DNA of 64,000 nt from Polynucleobacter sp. AP-Reno-20A-A9. Lineage in GTDB: Bacteria > Pseudomonadota > Gammaproteobacteria > Burkholderiales > Burkholderiaceae. The notes beneath the pieces were generated by a model. It was not told the origin of the DNA and ran no database searches. It was given only the letters and a program-made list of their open reading frames with translations. This document shows, one piece after another, positions 51,267 to 60,942 of the stretch (the first letter of the stretch is position 1; the number at the start of each line of letters is the position of its first letter). The DNA lies in assembly GCF_018882085.1 (NCBI RefSeq), contig NZ_JACVPB010000008.1, positions 20,049 through 84,048 on the forward strand, written 5' to 3'. A program made the position numbers and the translations under genes.

Positions 51267-52790
51267 TTAAGCAATCTTGACTGGAATGCCAGCAATTTTC
51301 GCTTGCCATTCACGTGGACCTTCATTGTGCATCGAGATGCCTTCTGAGTTGACTGCAACAGTCACGGGCATATCTTTGACATCAAATTCGTAAATTGCTT
51401 CCATACCTAAATCAGCAAAGCCAACCACTTTCGAGGTTTGGATTGCTTTAGATACCAAGTAGGCTGCACCACCAACGGCCATTAAATAGGCTGACTTATG
51501 TTTCTCAATAGCTTCAATCGCCTCTGGTCCGCGCTCCGCTTTACCGATCATAGAAATCAAACCAGTTTTAGCAAGCATCATCTCGGTGAACTTATCCATG
51601 CGGGTAGCGGTAGTAGGGCCTGCTGGGCCAACCGCCTCATCACGTACCGGATCAACTGGGCCAACGTAATAGATCACGCGGTTTTTAAAGCTCACTGGTA
51701 ATTCTTCACCTTTAGCAAGCATGTCTTGAATGCGCTTATGGGCGGCATCACGACCAGTCAAAATCTTGCCGTTCAGTAATAGTGTTTCACCTAGTTTCCA
51801 GCCGGCTACTTCTTCAGCAGTGAGGGTATCTAAATTCACGCGCTTGGATTTTTGAACATCTGGTGTCCAAGTCACATCAGGCCAATCCGATAGAGAAGGG
51901 GCTTCCAGTTTTGCAGGACCATCGCCATGTAAATGGAAATGAATGTGACGAGTCGCTGCGCAATTTGGAATCATCGCTACCGGCAATGAGGCGGCATGCG
52001 TTGGGTAGTCCAGGATCTTGATGTCAAGAACCGTTGCCAAGCCCCCTAGACCTTGAGCACCAATGCCGAGCTTGTTTACTTTTTCATAGAGCTCGAGGCG
52101 TAGTTCTTCAACACGATTTTTAGGGCCACGCTCAATGAGCTCTTGAATATCAACTGGGCCCATCAAAGCTTCTTTAGCCATGAGCATCGCTTTTTCTGGG
52201 GTGCCGCCAATGCCAATACCGAGGATGCCAGGCGGACACCAACCTGCACCCATGGTCGGAACAGTTTTGAGAACCCAATCCACAATGGAGTCAGAAGGGT
52301 TAAGCATCACCATCTTGGCTTTGTTTTCTGAGCCACCACCTTTGGCTGCGCAAATCACTTCAACATCATCTCCAGGGACGATTTCGTAATGAATGACAGC
52401 AGGAGTGTTGTCGCCTGTATTTTTACGTTTGCCTGCAGGGTCTGCCAAGACTGAAGCGCGCAACATATTGTCCGGATTAAGGTAGGCGCGACGCACACCT
52501 TCATTCACCATATCTGTGACGCTCATCGTTGCATCAGGCCATTGAACATTCATGCCAATTTTGAGGAAGACCACGGCAATACCCGTGTCTTGGCACATTG
52601 GCCGATGACCTTCAGCACACATGCGGCTATTGGTCAAAATCTGGGCAATCGCATCTTTGGCGCCATGACCTTGTTCTAGCTCATAAGCCTTGCCCATGGC
52701 GGTAATAAAGTCCTTAGGGTGGTAATAGGAGATGAACTGAAATGCGTCTGCTACGCTTTGAATCAGGTCGTTTTGTTTAATATTGGTCAT
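51267..52790 (-). CDS. fumA: Class I (iron-sulfur) fumarate hydratase
   Basis: At 507 residues it combines the alpha and beta domains of the class I enzyme. MCQDTGIAVVFLK, GWCPPGILGIGIGG and PNCAATRHIHFHLHG hold the Cys ligands of the [4Fe-4S] cluster; YVGPVDPVRDEAVGPAGPTT opens the beta domain. It interconverts fumarate and malate in the TCA cycle and would be oxygen-sensitive. The 187-base gap to the divergent acs gene holds both promoters; no other gene is seen there. Confidence 0.92.
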   Translation of the reverse strand: MTNIKQNDLIQSVADAFQFISYYHPKDFITAMGKAYELEQGHGAKDAIAQILTNSRMCAEGHRPMCQDTGIAVVFLKIGMNVQWPDATMSVTDMVNEGVRRAYLNPDNMLRASVLADPAGKRKNTGDNTPAVIHYEIVPGDDVEVICAAKGGGSENKAKMVMLNPSDSIVDWVLKTVPTMGAGWCPPGILGIGIGGTPEKAMLMAKEALMGPVDIQELIERGPKNRVEELRLELYEKVNKLGIGAQGLGGLATVLDIKILDYPTHAASLPVAMIPNCAATRHIHFHLHGDGPAKLEAPSLSDWPDVTWTPDVQKSKRVNLDTLTAEEVAGWKLGETLLLNGKILTGRDAAHKRIQDMLAKGEELPVSFKNRVIYYVGPVDPVRDEAVGPAGPTTATRMDKFTEMMLAKTGLISMIGKAERGPEAIEAIEKHKSAYLMAVGGAAYLVSKAIQTSKVVGFADLGMEAIYEFDVKDMPVTVAVNSEGISMHNEGPREWQAKIAGIPVKIA

Positions 52791-52977
52791 GGTTATCTGC
52801 TTATTTCCACATTATTAGTAAGGTTTGCCCTATTTTAAGGGTTTGCCATAGAGCAAATCCCCAGTGTTTTCACTTATCTTCTAAGGTCTTGAGAGTCTAA
52901 AACTGTCATTTTGCGACATTTTCTCGCATTTGTTGATCATTTTAGATTATTGATTATTAGATAGAGGGCTGTGAAGC

Positions 52978-54951
52978 ATGGAACCATTAAAGCAAGAAAA
53001 CCGCGTTTTTAACCCACCTGCAGACTTTGTAAAGGGTGCGGCAATTTCAGGTATGGAAGCTTATAACAAGCTTTGTGCTGAAGCTAATTCAGATTACGAA
53101 GGTTTTTGGGGGCGTCTTGCTAAAGAGAACCTCTATTGGAAAAAGCCCTTTACCAAGGTTTTGGATGAATCCAAAGCGCCTTTCTACAAATGGTTCGAAG
53201 ATGGCACAACCAATGCTTCCTACAACTGTTTAGATCGTCAAGTTGAGGCCGGCTTAGGTGATAAGACAGCCATCATTTTTGAAGCGGATGACGGCACAGT
53301 TACCAAAGTAACTTACCAAGAAATGCTTGAGCGTGTTTGCAAAATGGCAAACGCACTGCGCAAGATGGGCGTCAAGTCTGGTGACAGCGTCATTATTTAC
53401 ATGGCAATGACCATCGAAGGTATTGTTGCTATGCAGGCATGCGCCCGTATCGGCGCAATTCACTCTGTAGTATTTGGCGGCTTCTCCGCCCAAGCATTGC
53501 GTGATCGCATTATGGATGTGGGTGCAGTTGCAGTCATTACTGCTGATGGACAGTTCCGCGGCGGCAAAGCATTGCCACTCAAAGCAATTTGTGACGAAGC
53601 GCTCTCTACTGGCGAGTGTCCTAAGGTCAAGCATGTGATCGTGAGCAAGCGTACTGGTACTGATGTCACTATGCAAGCAGGTCGCGATGTTTGGATGCAA
53701 GAGATCGTGGCTAATGAAGCAACGACTTGTGAGCCAGAGTGGGTGAGCGCTGAACATCCATTATTTATTCTTTACACATCCGGTTCAACCGGTAAGCCAA
53801 AGGGTGTACAACACTCAACTGGTGGCTACCTCTTGTGGGCCATTCTCACAATGAAGTGGACGTTCGACATCAAGCCTAATGACGTGTTCTGGTGTACTGC
53901 GGATATTGGTTGGGTAACGGGCCACTCCTATATTACCTATGGCCCTCTCGCTGTAGGTGCCACTGAAATTGTGTTTGAAGGCGTTCCGACTTATCCAAAT
54001 GCTGGCCGTTTCTGGGACATGATCCAAAAACACAAAGCCTCTATTTTCTATACAGCACCAACTGCAATTCGCTCATTGATCAAAGCATCAAGCAATGATG
54101 AAGCAGTGCACCCAAAGAGCTACGATTTGTCCTCACTACGCCTCCTAGGTTCTGTTGGCGAACCAATCAATCCAGAGGCTTGGATGTGGTACTACGAGCA
54201 TGTGGGTAATTCAAAGTGCCCAATCGCAGATACGTTCTGGCAAACAGAAACTGGCGGTCACATGATTTCACCATTGCCAGGTGCAACCCCAATGATTCCA
54301 GGTTCATGCACATTGCCATTGCCAGGCATTCAGGCAGCGATTGTGGATGAGGCTGGTGTAGACGTCCCTAATGGTCAAGGCGGTATCTTGGTTGTGAAGC
54401 GTCCATGGCCTTCCATGATTCGTACGATTTGGAATGATGCAGATCGTTTCGTGAAATCTTATTTCCCAGAAGAGTTGGGTGGTACTTTGTATCTTGCTGG
54501 TGACGGCGCAATCCGCAACAAAGATACTGGTTACTTCACGATTACTGGTCGTATTGATGACGTCTTGAACGTTTCTGGTCACCGTATGGGCACGATGGAG
54601 ATTGAATCTTGCTTGGTGGCTAATCCATTGGTTGCTGAAGCAGCGGTAGTGGGACGTCCTGACGAGCTGACTGGTGAGGCTATTTGCGTATTCGTGGTTC
54701 TGAAGGGCGGTCGCCCAACGGGCGAAGAGGCCAAGAAGCTTGCTACTGAGCTACGTAACTGGGTTGGTAAGGAGATCGGCCCGATCGCCAAGCCTAAGGA
54801 TGTTCGTTTCGGTGATAACCTGCCTAAGACCCGTTCCGGCAAGATCATGCGCCGTCTCTTACGCGTTATTGCTAAAGGCGAAGAGGTTACTCAAGACACC
54901 TCAACCCTGGAAAATCCACATATCTTGGACCAGCTCAAAGAGTCTCTGTAA
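52978..54951 (+). CDS. acs: Acetyl-CoA synthetase
   Basis: The protein has 657 residues, full length for Acs. The AMP-forming signature [45 protein letters not shown] and [21 protein letters not shown] are present. [11 protein letters not shown] contains the lysine whose acetylation switches Acs off in other bacteria. It converts acetate, CoA and ATP to acetyl-CoA. It is monocistronic, ending 57 bases before the tRNA-Ser gene. Confidence 0.95.
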   Translation: MEPLKQENRVFNPPADFVKGAAISGMEAYNKLCAEANSDYEGFWGRLAKENLYWKKPFTKVLDESKAPFYKWFEDGTTNASYNCLDRQVEAGLGDKTAIIFEADDGTVTKVTYQEMLERVCKMANALRKMGVKSGDSVIIYMAMTIEGIVAMQACARIGAIHSVVFGGFSAQALRDRIMDVGAVAVITADGQFRGGKALPLKAICDEALSTGECPKVKHVIVSKRTGTDVTMQAGRDVWMQEIVANEATTCEPEWVSAEHPLFILYTSGSTGKPKGVQHSTGGYLLWAILTMKWTFDIKPNDVFWCTADIGWVTGHSYITYGPLAVGATEIVFEGVPTYPNAGRFWDMIQKHKASIFYTAPTAIRSLIKASSNDEAVHPKSYDLSSLRLLGSVGEPINPEAWMWYYEHVGNSKCPIADTFWQTETGGHMISPLPGATPMIPGSCTLPLPGIQAAIVDEAGVDVPNGQGGILVVKRPWPSMIRTIWNDADRFVKSYFPEELGGTLYLAGDGAIRNKDTGYFTITGRIDDVLNVSGHRMGTMEIESCLVANPLVAEAAVVGRPDELTGEAICVFVVLKGGRPTGEEAKKLATELRNWVGKEIGPIAKPKDVRFGDNLPKTRSGKIMRRLLRVIAKGEEVTQDTSTLENPHILDQLKESL

Positions 54952-55008
54952 TTAGCTAAATCAGGATTTAGACCAAATCCTTTCGGCAATCGTATAATCA
55001 TCGGTTCC

Positions 55009-55099
55009 GGAAGGGTGGATGAGCGGTTTAAGTCACACGCCTGGAAAGCGTGCGTAGGTTAATAGCCTACCGCGGGTTCGAATCCCGCCTCTTCCGCCA
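55009..55099 (+). tRNA. tRNA-Ser (anticodon GGA)
   Basis: Acceptor arms ggaaggg (55009-55015) and ctcttcc (55089-55095) pair with one G-T, then G and CCA. The anticodon stem cacgc/gcgtg encloses ctggaaa, so the anticodon is GGA. A long variable arm (gtaggttaatagcctac) is typical of serine tRNAs. A -10-like TATAAT lies about 15 bases upstream. Confidence 0.97.
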
Positions 55100-55110
55100 A
55101 GTATCAAGAA

Positions 55111-55133
55111 AACCACCTTCGGGTGGTTTTTTC
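55111..55133 (+). terminator. Terminator of tRNA-Ser
   Basis: AACCACC (55111-55117), loop ttcg and GGTGGTT (55122-55128), followed by a T-run to 55132, form a compact Rho-independent terminator just after the tRNA. Confidence 0.9.
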
Positions 55134-55201
55134 TTTGGAACTTACCGTAATATCTTGCTAATTAAGATGCAAAATAAAACCAATTAAATGATGGAGAAAA
55201 C

Positions 55202-55504
55202 ATGATCTTTGCAATTTTATTAATGGATAAGCCTGGTACCGCTGACCTACGAGTACAAATCCGCCCAGAGCACCGCGCTTATTTGGCGCAACTTTCTGAC
55301 CGCATGGCTTTTGCTGGGCCGATGACTTCTGATGATGGCAAGACTACGATTGGTAGCTTGCTCGCAATCGACTTTCCTAGCAGGGCAGATGTGGATGCTT
55401 GGTTAAAAGATGAGCCCTATACCAAGGCAGGTGTTTATGAGAAGCCAATCATCCATGTATTTAATAATATGTGGGCGCAAAAAGCAGGCTTTCCACCAGC
55501 GTAA
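55202..55504 (+). CDS. YciI-like protein
   Basis: At 100 residues it matches the YciI/ferredoxin-like fold: MIFAILLMDKPGTADLRVQIRPEHRAYLAQL, then FAGPMTSDDGKTTIGSLLAIDFPSRADVDAW and the DEPYTKAGVYEKPIIH ending. A conserved His (EHRAYL) and Asp lie in the putative active cleft. YciI proteins are small enzymes or binding proteins of mostly unknown substrate. It is monocistronic and ends at a very strong terminator. Confidence 0.85.
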   Translation: MIFAILLMDKPGTADLRVQIRPEHRAYLAQLSDRMAFAGPMTSDDGKTTIGSLLAIDFPSRADVDAWLKDEPYTKAGVYEKPIIHVFNNMWAQKAGFPPA

Positions 55505-55514
55505 TACAGTGACT

Positions 55515-55560
55515 CTCAATAAATTAAAAGCCGCTTTAGAGCGGCTTTTAATTTATTGAG
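55515..55560. terminator. Strong bidirectional terminator
   Basis: A perfect 21-bp stem with a 4-base loop (TTAG at 55536-55539) is flanked by A- and T-rich arms, so it can end transcription from both the YciI gene and the convergent DUF1080 gene. The central GCCGCT/AGCGGC part gives the stable core. Confidence 0.92.
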
Positions 55561-55570
55561 ACATCAAAAC

Positions 55571-56164
55571 TTATAACGGCTTGATTTGCAGCTTCTTAAA
55601 TTTAATCACGCCACCAGCAGATTGCAGTGCAATAGGACCTTCAGAATATTTACTATCCTGACCATTAGCCACTGTCACAACGCCATTCATCATGACCTTA
55701 AAGTTGGGGCCATTTGCAATAATTTCCATCGTGTTCCAGCGTCCACCGGCCTTAGGTACTGGGTCAACTTTGGCAACATCCACAATCGCTCCAGTTGCAT
55801 AAGCTTGCTCGGGGCGGGTATCCCAAATATTGATTTCATAACAAGTGTATTGACTTACCTTGTTTGGGTCCTGGCAACGAATAAAGATACCGCTATTCGT
55901 ATTAGACTCGGCATAAAACTCAGCCTTGATGACAAAGTTCTTGTAAGACTTGGTGCTAACTAAAAAACCTGAAGGTTTGTTGCCTTCGACAATACCGTTG
56001 CCGATCACCCAGTTGGCGCTTCCAATAATGTTCCAGCCACTTAAGCTAACTCCATCAATCAGATCAGTAAACCCGTCTGCGTTTTGGGCGTTAGCAACAC
56101 CACCTATAGCTAGGGCGGCAAGGCAAGCAATAGAGAGGGTCAGTTTTTTGAGGAAGGTTTTCAT
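55571..56164 (-). CDS. DUF1080 (3-keto-disaccharide hydrolase-like) exported protein
   Basis: The protein has 197 residues with a signal peptide (LTLSIACLAALAIGGVANAQ). The mature part has the concanavalin-like DUF1080 pattern: GFTDLIDGVSLSGWNII, FVIKAEFYAESNTNSGIFIRC, YEINIWDT and a final GPIALQSAGGVIKFKKLQIKPL. Family members act on or bind glycans in the periplasm; some hydrolyse 3-keto-glycosides. No sugar genes are adjacent. It shares the bidirectional terminator with the YciI gene. Confidence 0.85.
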   Translation of the reverse strand: MKTFLKKLTLSIACLAALAIGGVANAQNADGFTDLIDGVSLSGWNIIGSANWVIGNGIVEGNKPSGFLVSTKSYKNFVIKAEFYAESNTNSGIFIRCQDPNKVSQYTCYEINIWDTRPEQAYATGAIVDVAKVDPVPKAGGRWNTMEIIANGPNFKVMMNGVVTVANGQDSKYSEGPIALQSAGGVIKFKKLQIKPL

Positions 56165-56240
56165 GTGTCTCCTGAGGGGGTATATTAATTATTCTGTGTT
56201 AATTTCATTGTTACTGATGTTGACCTAGAAAGACAAGTAG

Positions 56241-58661
56241 ATGCTTTCCCTTAAAAACCCCCGAATACAGCTTTGGTGCCGGCGTACTGCGTGGGTATTG
56301 CTTGCTCTTGTAGTTATATTTTGGTGCGTAAGCCATTTGTTGCTGCCTGGCTTGATTAAAAAATCCTTAACCGAATATGGTGAAAAGATAGGTTACGAGA
56401 TCTCCTATCAAGACCTTAGTCTTTCTCCATTGCGTCTGAGTGTCGAGCTTGATGGCCTTCACCTGGCAAAAGAGGGTGGTTCTACATTGCTGGAATTTAA
56501 AAAACTGGCTATTACCCTCAAGTGGACAAAGCTGGTTCTGGGCGAGCTAGGCTTTCATGAGATCTTGCTTGAAGAGCCTAAGGTATTGGTTGAAAAGAAG
56601 TTGCCTAAGGGCGCGCACTTGGGCGTCTGGAATTGGCAGGAATTGACTGCTGCCGTTGAAAGGGCGATGCCGCCTTCAGACCCAAAAGAAGGTAAGAAGC
56701 CTCTCAAAATCTCTATCGATGAATTGTTGGTCAGTTCCGCATCATTACATTTACTTGATGACTCTACTGAGCTCAAAGAAGAGCTCAAGCCTTTTACTGT
56801 GAAGTTGCTTGATGTTGCCAACTACGATAAGCAAGGGATGGTGACAGGTGTACGTGGCCAATATGACTTTAATCTTGGTGCTTTGCAAGTTTTAATACCG
56901 GGCATCAATAAAACAATCGCTTATCAGCATGTCGCTATTACTGGTGGATTGGATAATCCTCAGCCTGGAAAGTTAGGTGTACAGCTTAATTTGAAGTTGG
57001 ATGATGGTGACATACGTTCGCATTGGGATTTCAACACCGACTCAAAGTCAGTCGAGGGCAAAGTGGAGGTTGAGGATCTGGCAATAGCACCCATCATTGC
57101 TCTAGTACCAGCGAATAAAGAACTGATTGGTATGAGTGGTGTAGTTAATGCAGATCTCGCCGTGAAATTTGGCGGTGGGGTTGATTCAGTTTCTGGCGAT
57201 ATCCATGTTTCAGATTTGGCAATCTTAGAAAAGGGTCAAAAGTATCCTCTGATTATTTGGAAGATGGCTGATATTCGCCAGCTTGAATACAAATCAGTTA
57301 AATCCAAGCAGGCGATTAGCAATAGTCTCGCAATCGATGAGGTGATCGTTGATGCGCCAACCCTGCAATTTGAAATTAATGAAGAAGGGTTCTCAAACTT
57401 TAGAAGGTTATTTTCTAAGCCAACAACAGAAACAAAAGCTGAGCCTGTCGCCACCACCAAAACTGATGCCCCTTCTGCATTCAATTTGGATATTCGATCT
57501 ATGAACTTGAAGAATGGCGAAGTGTACTTTTCAGATAGGGCGATGCGTCCTAATTTCAAGGTGGATCTGAAGAAGTTCAATGCCACACTCTTGGGCGTGA
57601 GTAATACTCCTGGCCGAGTTTCTACTGTGGCGATGGACGGCGTTGTTGCTGGCTCGGGAAGTATGCGAGCAAAAGGACAAGCATCATTTGATGACCCACG
57701 ACGTAATCACGACATTTTGATGAGTTTTAAAAACCTCCCGCTGACTGCCTTCAATCCTGCAGTCATGACATTTGCAGGCTATCAAATTACTAGTGGCCGA
57801 CTTAACCTGAATCTAAATTACAAAGCCATAGATGGCGAACTTAATGGAAGTAACCAGATCATCATTAAGAAGGTGGTGCTGGGTGATGAGGTGCCGGACT
57901 TTACTGGTAAAAAATTACCGCTAGGCTTGGCAATTGCTTTGTTGGAAGACTCTGATGACACGATTGACGTCACAGTTCGCATCGCGGGTAATGTTGATTC
58001 CCCAGAATTTAGTGCCAGTGGCTTAGTTTGGCAGGCCATTAGCAATGTTCTAACAAACGTAGCAACAGCACCATTTAGAGCTCTTGCATCTATTTTAGGT
58101 TTGGGTGGCGAAGAGGGTATTAATGCAGTGCCTGGAGAAGCAGTTTTCCTCGTTGCAGATCAAGATCGCCTAGAAAAATTTGGCGAGTTTCTATCGAAGC
58201 GTCCGAATTCGAGCTTAGAGATCATTGGTACTTATGATCCCGTGCAGGATAGGAAGGAGCTTGCAAGGGCTAAGGCAGATGGCGCCATCTTGCAAGATGC
58301 CGGATTTAAGTTGGCTCCCGGTGAACCAGTACCCACCCCATCATTTACGGACCCGAAAGTACAGTCAGGCTTAAGGGCAGCATATGCGCAATACATTGGC
58401 CGCATCAAACTGGGTCAGCGCCTTTTGACACTTCCAGATGGCGAGAAGCGCAATGAGCAACTGCATGAGGAGTTGATTGCTGGAATTGAGATCATCGATG
58501 CTGAGCTTAAAGAATTGGCAAAAAATAGGGCAAAGGTGGCCTATAGCTTTATGGTTAAGGCTGATCCCAGTCTAAATGACCGTATTCAGCTGGGTGATGT
58601 GAAGACTGCAGAGGCAGGAAAAGAGGGAGTTCCTCTCGATGTTGAGATCAGAATCAAGTAG
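56241..58661 (+). CDS. DUF748 (AsmA-like) envelope protein
   Basis: The protein has 806 residues with an N-terminal membrane anchor (WVLLALVVIFWCVSHLLLPGL). A long repeating beta structure follows, as in the AsmA/YhdP/TamB group (YEISYQDLSLSPLRLSVELDGLHL). DAPSAFNLDIRSMNLKNGEVYFSD and TAFNPAVMTFAGYQITSGRLNLNLNY are typical DUF748 stretches. Its C-terminal part (about 630-800) contains EAVFLVADQDRLEKFGEFLSKRPNSSLEIIGTYDP, an OmpA-like arrangement. Such proteins may bridge membranes in lipid traffic. Role here is inferred from family. Confidence 0.82.
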   Translation: MLSLKNPRIQLWCRRTAWVLLALVVIFWCVSHLLLPGLIKKSLTEYGEKIGYEISYQDLSLSPLRLSVELDGLHLAKEGGSTLLEFKKLAITLKWTKLVLGELGFHEILLEEPKVLVEKKLPKGAHLGVWNWQELTAAVERAMPPSDPKEGKKPLKISIDELLVSSASLHLLDDSTELKEELKPFTVKLLDVANYDKQGMVTGVRGQYDFNLGALQVLIPGINKTIAYQHVAITGGLDNPQPGKLGVQLNLKLDDGDIRSHWDFNTDSKSVEGKVEVEDLAIAPIIALVPANKELIGMSGVVNADLAVKFGGGVDSVSGDIHVSDLAILEKGQKYPLIIWKMADIRQLEYKSVKSKQAISNSLAIDEVIVDAPTLQFEINEEGFSNFRRLFSKPTTETKAEPVATTKTDAPSAFNLDIRSMNLKNGEVYFSDRAMRPNFKVDLKKFNATLLGVSNTPGRVSTVAMDGVVAGSGSMRAKGQASFDDPRRNHDILMSFKNLPLTAFNPAVMTFAGYQITSGRLNLNLNYKAIDGELNGSNQIIIKKVVLGDEVPDFTGKKLPLGLAIALLEDSDDTIDVTVRIAGNVDSPEFSASGLVWQAISNVLTNVATAPFRALASILGLGGEEGINAVPGEAVFLVADQDRLEKFGEFLSKRPNSSLEIIGTYDPVQDRKELARAKADGAILQDAGFKLAPGEPVPTPSFTDPKVQSGLRAAYAQYIGRIKLGQRLLTLPDGEKRNEQLHEELIAGIEIIDAELKELAKNRAKVAYSFMVKADPSLNDRIQLGDVKTAEAGKEGVPLDVEIRIK

Positions 58662-58671
58662 ACTTGAGGCC

Positions 58672-58896
58672 ATGAATTCAACAAAATTGCGCATTATTTC
58701 CGTCATCTCTTTAATTGCTAGCCTTGGCCTATTAGGCTGCGGCTCCATTGAATCAGCGGCTCAGGATGACTGTACTTCGATTGGCTGGCAAATCGGTAGT
58801 AAGGGCTACCAGGATTGCTACAAGGCCAGACTCTATGAGCGCAAGTTGGACTACTCACTGCCTCCAGGCGATAAGCCTTCTCCATCCCTAATGTAG
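58672..58896 (+). CDS. Small lipoprotein
   Basis: The product has 74 residues from the ATG at 58672 preceded by GAGG; a longer frame begins inside the DUF748 gene. The signal IISVISLIASLGLLGCGS has lipobox LLGC. The mature part has two more Cys (DDCTSIGWQIGSKGYQDCYK) likely bonded. It starts 10 bases after the DUF748 stop, so it is probably part of that unit. No named family. Confidence 0.65.
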   Translation: MNSTKLRIISVISLIASLGLLGCGSIESAAQDDCTSIGWQIGSKGYQDCYKARLYERKLDYSLPPGDKPSPSLM

Positions 58897-58917
58897 TAGG
58901 GTAAACCCTTAGTTAAA

Positions 58918-58939
58918 GTCCTTGAGCGCCGTCAAGGAC
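58918..58939 (+). terminator. Hairpin after the small lipoprotein gene
   Basis: GTCCTTGA and TCAAGGAC pair perfectly around GCGCCG. There is no T-run (ATGGGGGC follows), so it may stop transcription only weakly or act as an operator or mRNA 3' stabiliser. Confidence 0.45.
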
Positions 58940-58991
58940 ATGGGGGCTTAAATAACCCAAAATAAAGCGTTATTTTGCGTATTGATGACTG

Positions 58992-59010
58992 GCTAAGTAT
59001 TTGGCTTAGC
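58992..59010 (+). promoter_or_regulatory. Inverted repeat upstream of the formate dehydrogenase genes
   Basis: GCTAAG (58992-58997) and CTTAGC (59005-59010) flank 7 bases, giving a 19-base dyad about 90 bases before the first fds codon. Spacing and position suit a transcription factor, such as a LysR-type regulator; no regulator gene is in the window. Confidence 0.45.
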
Positions 59011-59098
59011 AGGGATTTTTATGTGCAAAGTGGGATAACGCTCTGCATTGGTGCTGAGCACAAAATAGCAATAAATAGAAAATTAGAGACTACGAACT

Positions 59099-60901
59099 AT
59101 GAATCATCCAAAGCCTTCTGGAGAAGTCAAAGCAGTTGCTGTTGCAACTGCAGATGATTTGAGGGAAACCATTCGCCGTAAAAGTAAGTTGAAAGGGCGT
59201 CAAGCAGACGACGTTTCAGTTGATGAAGTTCGCCAACTCATTGGTAATGCGCCACATCGTCGTGATCTATTAATTGAAAATCTACATAAGCTCAATGATG
59301 AATACCGTGCCTTGCATGATCGTCATTTAGTCGCGCTTGCTAAGGAAATGAATCTGCCAATGGCAGAGGTGTACGAAGTAGCAACTTTCTACCACCATTT
59401 TGAAGTAGTGCGTGGCAACGATCCGGTAGCGGATATTCTGATTCGTGTTTGCGATGGCATTGCCTGTGAGTTAGCTGGAGCACAAAATCTTCTAGCAAAA
59501 TTACCGGGCATCTTGGGTAATCCAAATATCAAAGTCGCTGCAGCTCCTTGCGTGGGACGTTGCGAGCAAGCCCCTGTAGCGGTAGTTCATCAATATCCAG
59601 TTCTGTTTGCAACGACAGACAAAGTGGAGGCAGCCGTTAATAACAAGCTCACCACTCAGCCAATGGCTAAAGATGATGCCGTCTTTGATCCCGCTGCCTT
59701 AGCAGAGCAGGGCGTTTCTCCTCAGGGTGAAATGCAAGCCGTCTCTCCTGACTATGTTGGCTATGAGTCATACAGCGCTAAAGGTGGTTACGCCTTGGCT
59801 AAAGAAATTTTCGACGGCAAGAAAGATGCCGAAAGCATCATCAAGGCGATGGAAAGCTCTGGCTTACGTGGCTTAGGCGGTGCAGGATTCCCAGCGGGTC
59901 GTAAGTGGCGCATTGTGAAAGATCAGATTGCGCCTAAATTGATGGCGGTGAATATCGACGAAGGTGAGCCAGGAACATTTAAAGACCGTACTTACTTAGA
60001 GCGCGATCCACATCGCTTCTTAGAAGGTCTGTTAATTGCGGCAAGCGTGGTTGGTATTGATGCTTGCTATATTTATTTGCGCGATGAGTATCACGGCTGC
60101 CGTGAGTTGCTTGAAGCTGAATTAGCAAAACTCAAAGCTAATCCACCATTTAAATTACCGAATATTGAACTACGTCGTGGTGCTGGTGCTTATATTTGCG
60201 GTGAAGAATCCGCCATGATTGAAAGTATCGAAGGTAAACGCGGTGAGCCGCGTATGCGCCCTCCATATATTGCACAAGTCGGTTTGTTTGGGCGCCCAAC
60301 CTTAGAGCATAACTTTGAGACGCTGTACTGGGTGCGCGATATTGTTCAGCGTGGACCTGAGTGGTTTAGTTCCTTCGGCCGTCACGATCGCAAGGGCTTA
60401 CGTAGCTTTAGCGTTAGCGGGCGCGTGAATAAACCTGGTGTGAAGTTGGCTCCTGCCGGCATCACTATTCAAGAATTGATTGATGAGTACTGTGGTGGCA
60501 TGCAAGATGGCCACAAGTTCTATGGCTATTTGCCTGGTGGCGCATCTGGCGGTATTTTGCCAGCGACCATGAATGACATCCCGCTCGACTTTGATACGTT
60601 GCAGCCTTACGGATGCTTTATTGGTTCTGCCGCAGTAATGGTGTTCAGCGACAAAGATAAAGCGCGCGATATGGCATTGAACGTGATGCATTTCTTTGAG
60701 CATGAGAGTTGTGGTCAGTGCACACCTTGCCGGGTAGGCACTGGTAAAGCTGCCAAGTTGATGCAAGCTAAATCTTGGGATCAAGAAACCTTAGAGGACT
60801 TAGCAACCGTGATGGTTGATGCTTCTATTTGTGGTCTAGGTCAAGCCGCACCAAATCCTATTCGTTGTATTGATAAATATTTCCCTGAAGAAGTTCAATA
60901 A
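59099..60901 (+). CDS. fdsB: NAD-dependent formate dehydrogenase beta subunit with fused NuoE-like domain
   Basis: The protein has 600 residues. Residues about 25-180 form a NuoE/FdsG-like thioredoxin domain with [2Fe-2S] ligands in RVCDGIACELAG and APCVGRCEQAP. The rest is NuoF/FdsB-like: GLRGLGGAGFPAGRKW and NIDEGEPGTFKDR (FMN and NAD binding), then ESCGQCTPCRVGT...CGLGQ for a [4Fe-4S] cluster. It passes electrons from formate oxidation to NAD. In Cupriavidus, as I recall, FdsG and FdsB are separate proteins, so this is a fusion. It is followed 41 bases later by fdsA. Confidence 0.88.
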   Translation: MNHPKPSGEVKAVAVATADDLRETIRRKSKLKGRQADDVSVDEVRQLIGNAPHRRDLLIENLHKLNDEYRALHDRHLVALAKEMNLPMAEVYEVATFYHHFEVVRGNDPVADILIRVCDGIACELAGAQNLLAKLPGILGNPNIKVAAAPCVGRCEQAPVAVVHQYPVLFATTDKVEAAVNNKLTTQPMAKDDAVFDPAALAEQGVSPQGEMQAVSPDYVGYESYSAKGGYALAKEIFDGKKDAESIIKAMESSGLRGLGGAGFPAGRKWRIVKDQIAPKLMAVNIDEGEPGTFKDRTYLERDPHRFLEGLLIAASVVGIDACYIYLRDEYHGCRELLEAELAKLKANPPFKLPNIELRRGAGAYICGEESAMIESIEGKRGEPRMRPPYIAQVGLFGRPTLEHNFETLYWVRDIVQRGPEWFSSFGRHDRKGLRSFSVSGRVNKPGVKLAPAGITIQELIDEYCGGMQDGHKFYGYLPGGASGGILPATMNDIPLDFDTLQPYGCFIGSAAVMVFSDKDKARDMALNVMHFFEHESCGQCTPCRVGTGKAAKLMQAKSWDQETLEDLATVMVDASICGLGQAAPNPIRCIDKYFPEEVQ

Positions 60902-60942
60902 GGAAGTACCTTAATAAAAATTCAGGGAATAACGAGACAAAC